Both the position numbers and the translations under genes were made by a program. Positions 18,446 through 26,458 of a DNA stretch of 64,000 bases are shown one piece after another. The stretch is from Granulosicoccus sp964390335 (GTDB lineage: Bacteria > Pseudomonadota > Gammaproteobacteria > Granulosicoccales > Granulosicoccaceae). A model generated the notes under the pieces. The model was given only the letters and a program-made list of their open reading frames with translations, searched no databases and had not been told where the DNA came from. How positions within the stretch are numbered: position 1 is the stretch's first letter; each line of letters opens with the position of its first letter. The stretch lies in contig CAYMHU010000006.1 of the NCBI GenBank assembly GCA_964390335.1, positions 1 through 64,000 of the forward strand. The letters are read 5' to 3'.

Positions 18446-19099
18446 TTACTGCGCAACCAAACTACCGCTTGGTAACAGTGCTCGCGCCGCTTTAAGCACA
18501 TTCCACGCTTGCCGTTTACGTTGTGGCGAATTTCTAAGTAGTGATGGGTGCGGCAGTTGCCAGGCTTTTAGGCCGGGCCGATTAAAGTCAATGGCTAGGT
18601 CGTCAACTGATTCGGTATCGGGTAGCTGCAACCTAAACACCAAAGCTACATCGCGATGCGTTTGACACAACTGTGCAACCACAGCAGCCGGTTCATCATT
18701 CAATGCAAGGCTCTGAGTACTGGGTTCTAACACCCCAAGGCAGGTGTCTTGTCGACGCCAGGCAATTGATCGCAACATGTCATCAAAAAGTTTTGCATCG
18801 GCAGGTTCAAACGGGTATTGCGATTGACTCAAGCTCAGCGCTTCAACCAAGATTAATAGTGGAGAGTCTTTTTTACCAAGCTGTGTACAAAGCTGGCCTC
18901 TGAAAGGCATTGCCAGCAACGGGGTGTGCATAAAGTCATGCTCAGCCTCGGGTACCGGCGCAACTGCTGCTTGCGGCTGTTGCTCTGATACTAAGTCTGG
19001 TATTTCCGTTGGGTTCGTTTCTGTTGCAGGAACCCGCTCAACCCACGGCACAAGTCCCATACCGCGCAAACACTGCAATTGACTTTGGGTATAAGGCAT
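18446..19099 (-). CDS. probable DNA polymerase III psi subunit-like protein (UDG fold)
   Basis: The 217-residue protein begins MPYTQSQLQCLRGMGLVPWV, a pattern seen at the start of HolD-like proteins encoded before rimI. The C-terminal LPHPSLLRNSPQRKRQAW with NVLKAAR resembles the last motif of the uracil-DNA-glycosylase fold (HPS..LLR.P..KR.AW). No catalytic motif of an active glycosylase is evident, which fits HolD, a non-enzymatic member of that fold that joins the clamp loader to single-strand binding protein. A Pro/Ala/Glu-rich stretch at residues 25-55 looks like a linker. The identification rests on position and two motifs. Confidence 0.6.
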   Translation of the reverse strand: MPYTQSQLQCLRGMGLVPWVERVPATETNPTEIPDLVSEQQPQAAVAPVPEAEHDFMHTPLLAMPFRGQLCTQLGKKDSPLLILVEALSLSQSQYPFEPADAKLFDDMLRSIAWRRQDTCLGVLEPSTQSLALNDEPAAVVAQLCQTHRDVALVFRLQLPDTESVDDLAIDFNRPGLKAWQLPHPSLLRNSPQRKRQAWNVLKAARALLPSGSLVAQ

Positions 19100-19110
19100 C
19101 TGAGAAACCG

Positions 19111-19914
19111 CTACTCTTTCGGTGCGGCACGTTTTTTACGTTTACGCAACCAACGGAAAATGGCGTAAATAGGCCCGGCGGCAGCATACAGACCCGACGC
19201 GATTAAAATCATTTTAGGTGGATCGACTGCGGTGGTAACAAACAGTAATAACAAGCCCAATAGCATAGCGAAGGGCACTTTGCGGCTATCGCCTAAATCT
19301 TTAAAGCTGTAATACATAAACGTGCTAACCATTAACAAGCCGGTTGCTAATGTTACGAACAGAGCTAGCGGAATTAAGTCGCTGCCACTAACACCTAACT
19401 CTTCGCACACCCAAACCAAACTAGCAAGAAATGCCGCCGCTGCAGGACAAGCCAAACCCTGAAAAAAACGTTTATCAGCAACCCCAACTTGCACATTGAA
19501 TCGCGCCAGTCGCAAACCGCAACACGCCGCATACACAAACGCCGCAACCCAGCCTAGTTGACCATATTCCGCCAACGGTAAATTGATTAGCGACCATTTG
19601 TACATCAGGAACGCAGGCGCGGCACCAAATGACACCATATCGGCCATGCTGTCGTACTCGGCACCGAATGCAGTGGTGGTGTTGGTCATGCGAGCGACAC
19701 GGCCATCGAAACCGTCGAGTACCATGGCCACCAGAATTGAAATTGCAGACGTGACAAACTCGCCGTTGGAGGCGGCGATCACTGCATAGAAACCGGCGAA
19801 CAGCGCGCTGGTTGTAAACAGGTTAGGTAGTAAATAGATTCCCCGCCCGCGCTTGGTAGTACGAGGTACGGGATTAGCTTCGCTCATGAACAATCTCGAT
19901 TCGATCGCCGACAT
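19111..19914 (-). CDS. pssA: CDP-diacylglycerol--serine O-phosphatidyltransferase
   Basis: The 267-residue membrane enzyme makes phosphatidylserine from CDP-diacylglycerol and serine. It carries the CDP-alcohol phosphotransferase motif DG-x2-AR-x8-G-x3-D-x3-D (DGFDGRVARMTNTTTAFGAE then YDSMADMVSFGAAPAF). About seven membrane segments follow, with a basic C-terminus (RWLRKRKKRAAPKE). Starts at 19914 or at the ATG at 19887 (MSEANPVPR) are both possible. It follows ilvH by 105 bases; ilvC, often located between them in relatives, is absent here. Confidence 0.94.
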   Translation of the reverse strand: MSAIESRLFMSEANPVPRTTKRGRGIYLLPNLFTTSALFAGFYAVIAASNGEFVTSAISILVAMVLDGFDGRVARMTNTTTAFGAEYDSMADMVSFGAAPAFLMYKWSLINLPLAEYGQLGWVAAFVYAACCGLRLARFNVQVGVADKRFFQGLACPAAAAFLASLVWVCEELGVSGSDLIPLALFVTLATGLLMVSTFMYYSFKDLGDSRKVPFAMLLGLLLLFVTTAVDPPKMILIASGLYAAAGPIYAIFRWLRKRKKRAAPKE

Positions 19915-20019
19915 ATATTGCCAGCATACTTATTTTTACAAGTCTGTTGCAGCGATACGCGGCGCCAGAGCTAAGATACAGTTGTATGTTAGCACCTGAA
20001 CGCCGCCAAAAACGTAATG

Positions 20020-20511
20020 TTATACCTTTAAAGACTTCTCGCCACGCGCTATACCGGTTGCGCCCGAACGAGCCACTTCAATGACGTTATCTGCACCCAA
20101 GGAGTTAAGAAACGCGCGCAGTTTGTGATCATCCCCTGTCAGTTCAACCACATAACTGGAGTCGGTTACATCAAGGATGCGACCACGGAAAATATCGGTA
20201 AGCCGTTTTACTTCTTCACGACCTTGATCTACGGCTCGTACCTTCACCAGCATAATTTCACGCTCGATAAAAGGTATTTCAGTCAGATCGGTGAGCTTTG
20301 CCACCGAGACCAACTTGTTCAGCTGCTTAATGATTTGCTCGATTATCCGTTCGGTGCCGGTTGTAACGATGGTCATACGTGACAAGGTAGGATCGTCTGT
20401 TGGTGCAACAGTGAGTGATTCAATGTTGTAACCACGAGCGCTAAACAAACCTGCAACCCGGGACAACGCGCCCGACTCGTTTTCCAGCAAGATGGATATG
20501 ACATGCCGCAT
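20020..20511 (-). CDS. ilvH: acetolactate synthase small (regulatory) subunit
   Basis: The 163-residue protein begins with an ACT domain (HVISILLENESGALSRVAGL with FSARGYNIESLTV) that binds valine and mediates feedback inhibition of the large subunit. The second half (EREIMLVKVRAVDQGREEV and the closing GVTGIARG-like segment RSGATGIARGEKSLKV) matches IlvH throughout. Its ATG overlaps the ilvI stop by one base, giving strict translational coupling. It acts in branched-chain amino acid synthesis in the cytoplasm. Confidence 0.96.
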   Translation of the reverse strand: MRHVISILLENESGALSRVAGLFSARGYNIESLTVAPTDDPTLSRMTIVTTGTERIIEQIIKQLNKLVSVAKLTDLTEIPFIEREIMLVKVRAVDQGREEVKRLTDIFRGRILDVTDSSYVVELTGDDHKLRAFLNSLGADNVIEVARSGATGIARGEKSLKV

Positions 20512-22229
20512 TATGCAAGCTCCCGTGCAGGATTAAGACGCATTTCATGATGCCCCTTGCCTGCTTCTATCATGGGGTACACATTCTCTGACTGATCGGT
20601 GACAAAGTTCATGAATACCAGACGATCTTTCATGGCAAACGCTTCTTCTAATGAACTTTCTACATCAGCCGGATTATCAATGTTCATTCCAACGTGCCCA
20701 TAACTTTCGGTTAGCTTAATAAAGTCAGGTAGTGCATCCATGTATGAATGCGAATAACGCTTCTCGTAACTGAATTCCTGCCATTGCCTAACCATACCCA
20801 TGTAACGATTATTCAAATTGATAATCTTGATCGGTGTGCCGTATTGCATTGCCGTAGACAATTCCTGAATACACATCTGGATACTGGCTTCACCGGTTAT
20901 ACACGCAACTGTTGCATCAGGGAAACCCAATGACACCCCGATTGCTGCAGGCAATCCAAAACCCATGGTGCCAAGACCACCAGAATTGATCCAGCGATTC
21001 GGCTTATCAAAACCATAATATTGAGCGGCCCACATCTGATGCTGACCAACATCAGAGGTGATATACGCATCGCCGTTGGTGACACGCCAAAGAGCTTCTA
21101 CAACGGCCTGTGGTTTAATAAGCTTGTCGTCTAGATCGTAAGCCATGCAATCACTGCTCTGCCACTCTTTAATGCGAGCCCACCAAGATGCGATATCTGC
21201 TGGATCTGCTCGCTTTTCCGTTTCTTTAATTTGCGCCAACATGGCATCGAGTACTTGATCTACGTTGCCAACGATGGGAACGTCTACGGTGACGTTTTTA
21301 GAAATGGACGCAGGGTCAATATCCACATGCACAATTTTGGCGTGCGGGCAAAAGCGATCAACCTCACCGGTGACCCGATCATCAAAGCGCGCACCAATAG
21401 CAATCAGTACATCGCATTCATGCATGGCCATATTCGCTTCATAGGTACCATGCATGCCCAGCATGCCAATGTTTTGTTTATCTGAATGCGGGTAAGCACC
21501 CAAGCCCATTAGCGTTTGCGTGATCGGATAGCCGAGCTCGCGCGTGAACGCTCGCAACTGTTCAGATGCGTTTCCTAATACTACGCCACCACCTGAGTAA
21601 ATCATGGGTCGCTTCGCCGACAAAATTAAATCAACCGCTTTGCGAATCTGGCCAGGATGCCCTTGCGTTGGCGGGCTATATGAACGCATTTCAATCGACT
21701 TCGGATAGTTAAACGGAACGGTAACGCCAGGTGTGGTGAAATCTTTCGGTATATCGATAACAACCGGGCCGGGGCGACCTGTGGTTGCAACATGAAACGC
21801 TTCTTTAATCGTTTGCGCCATGTTCTCTAATGAATCAACCAGAAAGTTATGCTTTACACAAGGGCGTGTTATCCCGATGCAATCCACTTCCTGAAACGCA
21901 TCACTTCCAATAAATCGGCTTTGTACCTGACCGGATATAACCACCATTGGCACCGAGTCCATGAACGCGGTTGCGATACCGGTTACTGCATTGGTTGCAC
22001 CCGGGCCAGATGTTACAAGCACCACGCCCGGCTTACCTGTTGCACGCGCATAACCATCGGCGGCATGCGTAGCCGCTTGTTCATGACGGACTAAAATGTG
22101 TTTGACTGAGTTCTGCTGATATAAAGCATCGTAAATGTGAAGAACCGCACCGCCGGGGTATCCAAATACCATCTCGACGCCTTCTTCTTTGAGGGCTTCC
22201 ATAAGAAGCTCACCACCTGATAATTCCAC
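20511..22229 (-). CDS. ilvI: acetolactate synthase large (catalytic) subunit
   Basis: The 572-residue thiamine-diphosphate enzyme condenses pyruvate to acetolactate. FGYPGGAVLHIYDALYQ and HILVRHEQAATHAADGYARA, with the catalytic Glu in RHEQ, mark the N-terminal domain; DVGQHQMWAAQYY and NSGGLGTMGFGLPAAIG the C-terminal one. The cofactor motif usually written GDG reads GEA here (TGEASIQMCIQELSTAMQYG), followed by INLNNRYMGMVRQWQ. A Glu in the second place is known in this family, while Ala in the third is less usual to me. It is translationally coupled to ilvH. Confidence 0.96.
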   Translation of the reverse strand: MELSGGELLMEALKEEGVEMVFGYPGGAVLHIYDALYQQNSVKHILVRHEQAATHAADGYARATGKPGVVLVTSGPGATNAVTGIATAFMDSVPMVVISGQVQSRFIGSDAFQEVDCIGITRPCVKHNFLVDSLENMAQTIKEAFHVATTGRPGPVVIDIPKDFTTPGVTVPFNYPKSIEMRSYSPPTQGHPGQIRKAVDLILSAKRPMIYSGGGVVLGNASEQLRAFTRELGYPITQTLMGLGAYPHSDKQNIGMLGMHGTYEANMAMHECDVLIAIGARFDDRVTGEVDRFCPHAKIVHVDIDPASISKNVTVDVPIVGNVDQVLDAMLAQIKETEKRADPADIASWWARIKEWQSSDCMAYDLDDKLIKPQAVVEALWRVTNGDAYITSDVGQHQMWAAQYYGFDKPNRWINSGGLGTMGFGLPAAIGVSLGFPDATVACITGEASIQMCIQELSTAMQYGTPIKIINLNNRYMGMVRQWQEFSYEKRYSHSYMDALPDFIKLTESYGHVGMNIDNPADVESSLEEAFAMKDRLVFMNFVTDQSENVYPMIEAGKGHHEMRLNPARELA

Positions 22230-22733
22230 CGTAACAATCCTCGTTGTGCGCTAAAAGCAGCAGGTTCGCAAAGCCGCGAACAAGCCGTCTGTTATATCAA
22301 TAATCGCAATAATAAATGAGTTATGCAGCCAGCTGTTACTTAGTTGCTGACCGACTTGTGTTCCCGAGGTGGCTTGTCTGCATTAGTAATCGGGCTATGA
22401 AGCGGGGGTGGGTGAGCCGCTTGCGCATTCCCGGTGGATGTTGGGATGTAACGCCGATTTGCTGACAGGCCAGATTGTGTCCTGCCCCTTCACAATGTAT
22501 GAGTATAACGAATCAAACGCGATTGGGGTGTGACGAAGCCGGAACTGTGCTGAAAGCCGCGAAAACGATAGAATACCCACAGCGTGTTGGCATGAACCGA
22601 GCAGGCACACCGGTAAGGCCAAAATTCAAGTTAAATCAGTGATATTGCCAATGTTTAAGCACATCACCCGGCTCAACACTCTATAAATGATTCAAACTTG
22701 CTTTATCAGGAACTACAGATAATCACCACAGTA
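22230..22733. promoter_or_regulatory. divergent promoter region ilvI / bepA
   Basis: About 500 bases separate the divergent ilvI and bepA starts. A short hairpin (GTTCGC / GCGAAC, 22264-22269 and 22276-22281) lies in the ilvI leader about 35 bases before its start and could be part of an attenuator, though no leader peptide rich in branched-chain codons was found. No gene is supported in this interval. Confidence 0.45.
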
Positions 22734-24212
22734 ATGACGAATCGTCAACGACATACTAACTTTCGAGCGAGTCGACGCGTGCTGCAATGCTGTCGCAGTA
22801 TCGGAGTCTGTGTGATGCTGTGTTCCACTGTAATGAGTGCTGTCGCGCAGCAAAACCTGCCCAATATGGGCGAGCCTGCCGACACGGCCCTGTCGCCCAT
22901 TGAAGAGAGGCAGTTGGGTGCGCAGTTCATGCGCCAGATCAGGGCCAGCATGCCAGTTGTGCGAGATGTGCAAAGTAACGAGTACATCCAGACGCTGGGG
23001 CGTCGGCTGGCGCTGGCCTCCGGCAAGGCCCACACAATGGATTTTAATTTTTTTGTGATCAACGATGATCAAATTAACGCGTTTGCCATTCCCGGCGGTT
23101 ATGTCGGTGTGAACATCGGACTCATTCAAGCCATGCAAACGGAAGAGCAACTGGCTGGTGTGGTGGCTCATGAAGTTGCCCACGTAACGCAACGTCACCA
23201 CGCGCGCGCCTTTGCACTCGGCAACCAATATTCGATGCGCACGGCAGCCACCATATTAGCAGCCATTCTGATTGGACAAGCCTCTGCCGAAGCCGGGCAA
23301 GCGGCCCTTGCGGCGGGTATGGCTGCCACTCAGCAATCGGCCATTAACTTCACGCGTGGCAATGAAACTGAAGCCGATCGCATTGGTATCGAAATATTAG
23401 CCAACGCCCGATACAACCCTGGCGCTATGGCCGAGTCATTCGCTATCTTGCGCCGTAAAAACAGCCTGAATACATCGCGCAATGCGTTGCAATATTTGCG
23501 TACACATCCGCTGGATAACAATCGCATTGCTGAAGCGAGGGACCGGTCCGATTCTAAATCAGCAATTCCGTTAAACCCACAAACTGACTTCCAAATTTTT
23601 AAAGCACGGCTTGATGTACTGTCTTCCACCGATCGCGGAGAATTGCTACGCGCATACATGGCAAAGCATCAGAAAAATCCGAATGTTGGCAACACCTACG
23701 GTATTGCACTGCTGCATTTGGAGGCCAACCGGCTAGATAAAGCGGGGAGTTATCTGGATAAACTGGATAATTTAGCACCGCGAAACCCGAACGCTAAATT
23801 ATTACGCGCTATTGTATTGGAGAAACAAGGCAACCTAACCGAGAGCCTGAACAAGCTGAACGCGCTATACGACTTTTACCCGGAACGATACTCGGTGGTT
23901 GAAAAACTATTGGACTTACACAACCGCGAACGTCGATACACTAAGGCAAGCAATATTGCCAAAACCTATTTGCGAGAAATTCCGAACCCTAACCCGCTCG
24001 CCTGGCGACAGCTTGCTGGTTTCCAACAACGGCTCGGTGATAAAGCCGCTAGCCACGAATCGCTGTCGCGCTATTTTGCGGGCCTGAGTGAAATTAGTCG
24101 TGCGGTAAGTCAGCTTAAACTTGCGTTACAACATGTCACGCCAAATTCAAACGATGAGCTACGGTTGAATGCGAGCTTGAAGTTTTATACCGAACGTCCA
24201 CCAACCCAGTAG
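22734..24212 (+). CDS. bepA: M48 family periplasmic metalloprotease with TPR domain (BepA-like)
   Basis: The protein has a signal peptide (CCRSIGVCVMLCSTVMSAVA), then the zinc protease domain with HEVAHVTQRHH (HExxH) and the third ligand in NETEADRIGIEILA, preceded by IPGGYVGVNIGLIQAMQTEE. The C-terminal half (from about residue 290) consists of tetratricopeptide-like helices. In E. coli BepA assists and degrades stalled outer-membrane proteins such as LptD. The frame opens at a TTG (22698); I prefer the ATG at 22734 (MTNRQRHTN, 492 residues). It is convergent with pckA. Confidence 0.9.
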   Translation: MTNRQRHTNFRASRRVLQCCRSIGVCVMLCSTVMSAVAQQNLPNMGEPADTALSPIEERQLGAQFMRQIRASMPVVRDVQSNEYIQTLGRRLALASGKAHTMDFNFFVINDDQINAFAIPGGYVGVNIGLIQAMQTEEQLAGVVAHEVAHVTQRHHARAFALGNQYSMRTAATILAAILIGQASAEAGQAALAAGMAATQQSAINFTRGNETEADRIGIEILANARYNPGAMAESFAILRRKNSLNTSRNALQYLRTHPLDNNRIAEARDRSDSKSAIPLNPQTDFQIFKARLDVLSSTDRGELLRAYMAKHQKNPNVGNTYGIALLHLEANRLDKAGSYLDKLDNLAPRNPNAKLLRAIVLEKQGNLTESLNKLNALYDFYPERYSVVEKLLDLHNRERRYTKASNIAKTYLREIPNPNPLAWRQLAGFQQRLGDKAASHESLSRYFAGLSEISRAVSQLKLALQHVTPNSNDELRLNASLKFYTERPPTQ

Positions 24213-24232
24213 CTGTTAACACACCCACAAAA

Positions 24233-24275
24233 AAGGCCGCTGTTATTGCGTTGTTTTTGCAATAACAGCGGCCTT
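24233..24275. terminator. strong bidirectional terminator between bepA and pckA
   Basis: A perfect 17-bp inverted repeat (AAGGCCGCTGTTATTGC and its complement, 24233-24249 and 24259-24275) encloses a 9-base T-rich loop. An A-run precedes it on the plus strand, giving a U-tract for minus-strand transcripts; transcripts of bepA meet only a short one. It lies 20 bases past the bepA stop and before the convergent pckA stop. Confidence 0.88.
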
Positions 24276-24345
24276 CAAGCTCACCCGACTTTGTTAGCTA
24301 TAAAGTCAGGAGACCTCGCTCCAAACTTAGTTTTGTTCAGTGTGA

Positions 24346-25968
24346 TTACAGCTGTGGACCCGCTGCAACTAACGCAGCACCGCTGGGTGTATCGGTGTAC
24401 TGCGCAAAATTATCTATAAATAACTTCGCAAGTTTCGTGGCTCGGGTTTCCCATTCACCCGCATCCGCATAAGTTGCGCGTGGATCAAGAATGCCGGGGT
24501 CCACTGATGGAAGCGCTGTAGGTACTGTCAAGTTAAACAATGGAACTACAGCGGTGTCCGCTTCTTCAATTGAACCATCCAGAATAGCGTCGATTATTGC
24601 ACGTGTGGCCTGAATAGATACGCGATCACCAGTACCATTCCAACCTGTATTGACTAAATAAGCTTTTGAACCGGCTGCTTCCATGCGCTTGGAGAGCTCA
24701 TCTGCGTATCGGGTTGGGTGCAGACTTAAAAACGCTTTACCAAAGCAGGCACTAAAGGTTGGCTGCGCTTCAGTAATACCCAACTCAGTTCCAGCAAGCT
24801 TTGCTGTGAAGCCAGACAGGAAGTGATACTTGGTTTGCTCGGGTGTCAGTATTGACACCGGTGGTAGCACACCAAAGGCATCCGCTGACAAGAAGATCAC
24901 TTTGTTCGCGTGGCCCGCTTTAGATACAGGTTTAACAATATTCTGGATATGATCGATCGGGTACGAGACACGCGCATTCTCTGTTTTGCTGCCATCGTCA
25001 TAATCGACGCTACCGTCAGCATTGACTACAACATTCTCTAATAGCGCATTGCGCTTGATTGCACCATAAATATCCGGCTCTGCTTCTGCACTGAGCCGAA
25101 TGGTCTTTGCATAGCAGCCGCCTTCAAAATTGAATACGCCATCATCATCCCAGCCGTGCTCATCATCACCAATCAAACGACGCTTCGGGTCGGTTGACAA
25201 GGTGGTTTTGCCGGTGCCGGATAGGCCAAAAAATACAGCTGTATTACCTTCATCATCCGCATTAGCAGAACAATGCATAGACGCTATGCCTCGTAGTGGC
25301 AGCAAGTAGTTCATGTAACCGAACATACCTTTTTTCATTTCGCCGCCGTACCAGGTGCCACCGATAATTTGAAGCTTTTCTGTTAGATTGAAGGCTACGA
25401 AGTTTTCAGAATTAAGACCGTGTTCCTGCCATTTCTGATTCGTGGTTTTCGCCGCATTCATAACAACAAAGTCTGGCTCAAAATTCATGAGCTCTGCATC
25501 CGTTGGACGAATGAACATGTTTGTCACGAAGTGCGCTTGCCATGCAACTTCCATAACAAACCGAACGCTTAAACGAGTGTTCTCATTAGCTCCGCAATAC
25601 GCATCAACAACAAACAAACGTTTGCCGGACAATTGGTCTGTAGTCAGTTTTTTAAGATCGGCCCACACATCCTCAGAGATTGGCTTATTGTCATTCTCAC
25701 CTTGACGAGACCACCAAAGCGTATCGCGGGTTGTATCATCTTCTACTATAAATTTATCTTTAGGCACTCGACCCGTAAATTTGCCCGTATCTACAGCCAC
25801 CGCACCGCTGTCGGTGATAATGCCTTTTTCAAGCCCTTGCAGACTATCCGACGTTTCTTCCTGAAATAACATTTCGTATGTTGGGTTATGGATAACCTCT
25901 GAAACATTGCTTATTCCATACTGCTGCAAATCGATACTCATCGGTAAGGCCTGAGCTGGCAAATTCAT
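24346..25968 (-). CDS. pckA: phosphoenolpyruvate carboxykinase (ATP)
   Basis: The enzyme converts oxaloacetate and ATP to phosphoenolpyruvate, the first step of gluconeogenesis. The kinase-1a motif GLSGTGKTTLSTDPKRRLIG with DDEHGW, the metal-binding FNFEGGCYAKTI, and the N-terminal TGKFTGRVPKDKFIVED are unmistakable. The frame extends to a TTG at 25980, but the ATG at 25968 has a well-spaced GGAG before it (GGAGATTAGAATG), giving 540 residues, the usual length. Confidence 0.97.
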   Translation of the reverse strand: MNLPAQALPMSIDLQQYGISNVSEVIHNPTYEMLFQEETSDSLQGLEKGIITDSGAVAVDTGKFTGRVPKDKFIVEDDTTRDTLWWSRQGENDNKPISEDVWADLKKLTTDQLSGKRLFVVDAYCGANENTRLSVRFVMEVAWQAHFVTNMFIRPTDAELMNFEPDFVVMNAAKTTNQKWQEHGLNSENFVAFNLTEKLQIIGGTWYGGEMKKGMFGYMNYLLPLRGIASMHCSANADDEGNTAVFFGLSGTGKTTLSTDPKRRLIGDDEHGWDDDGVFNFEGGCYAKTIRLSAEAEPDIYGAIKRNALLENVVVNADGSVDYDDGSKTENARVSYPIDHIQNIVKPVSKAGHANKVIFLSADAFGVLPPVSILTPEQTKYHFLSGFTAKLAGTELGITEAQPTFSACFGKAFLSLHPTRYADELSKRMEAAGSKAYLVNTGWNGTGDRVSIQATRAIIDAILDGSIEEADTAVVPLFNLTVPTALPSVDPGILDPRATYADAGEWETRATKLAKLFIDNFAQYTDTPSGAALVAAGPQL

Positions 25969-26458
25969 TCTAATCTCCAAATAGCTGTTTCGTGATACAA
26001 CTGCTTTACGTATCTATATCCGCTAGTAAAAAGCGATAACTCCAACTTAATTTAGCGGTCCGAAGGAGCCGAACTATACAAGAGCGACACAGATTGTACA
26101 GGGGTATTTACCATCAAATAGGCAATAAACACCGCGTTTTATAGGGGATTGATGATCATTTGTAGTTTAGCTACCGGACTGAACACTAACGCTGTTGCCA
26201 AGATGCCTACTACATAACTGACTTACGGCACAAAAAACCTCAAAACGTGAAATACCACTAGAGTTGATGATTAAATAGAAATAGTTTTTGTAGTTTCAGT
26301 TCATTTTGATTTTATTTACATTATTCCGGAAATCCATGCTCAATCAGCGCTGTTCAATACCGCTACAGCTCCGATACATTCGTACACTCAGACACAAAAA
26401 AGGGTGGGCATTTACATGCCCACCCTTTTCGGTAATGCGTTTGCGTGATTGTTTGTAT
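25969..26458. promoter_or_regulatory. pckA upstream region
   Basis: These 490 bases contain the pckA promoter region and, at the far end, the terminator of the neighbouring surface-protein gene. No gene or distinct operator was recognised. The stretch 26260-26340 is AT-rich. Confidence 0.45.
26398..26429 (-). terminator. rho-independent terminator ending the surface-protein cluster
   Basis: AAAAGGGTGGGCAT / ATGCCCACCCTTTT is a perfect 14-bp inverted repeat with a 4-base loop. On the minus strand it ends in a T-run and lies 30 bases past the stop of the last surface gene. Confidence 0.9.

Noticed and set aside
22395..22622. 75-codon minus-strand frame upstream of ilvI
   Set aside because: No family resemblance and no ribosome-binding site; not a branched-chain leader peptide by composition.
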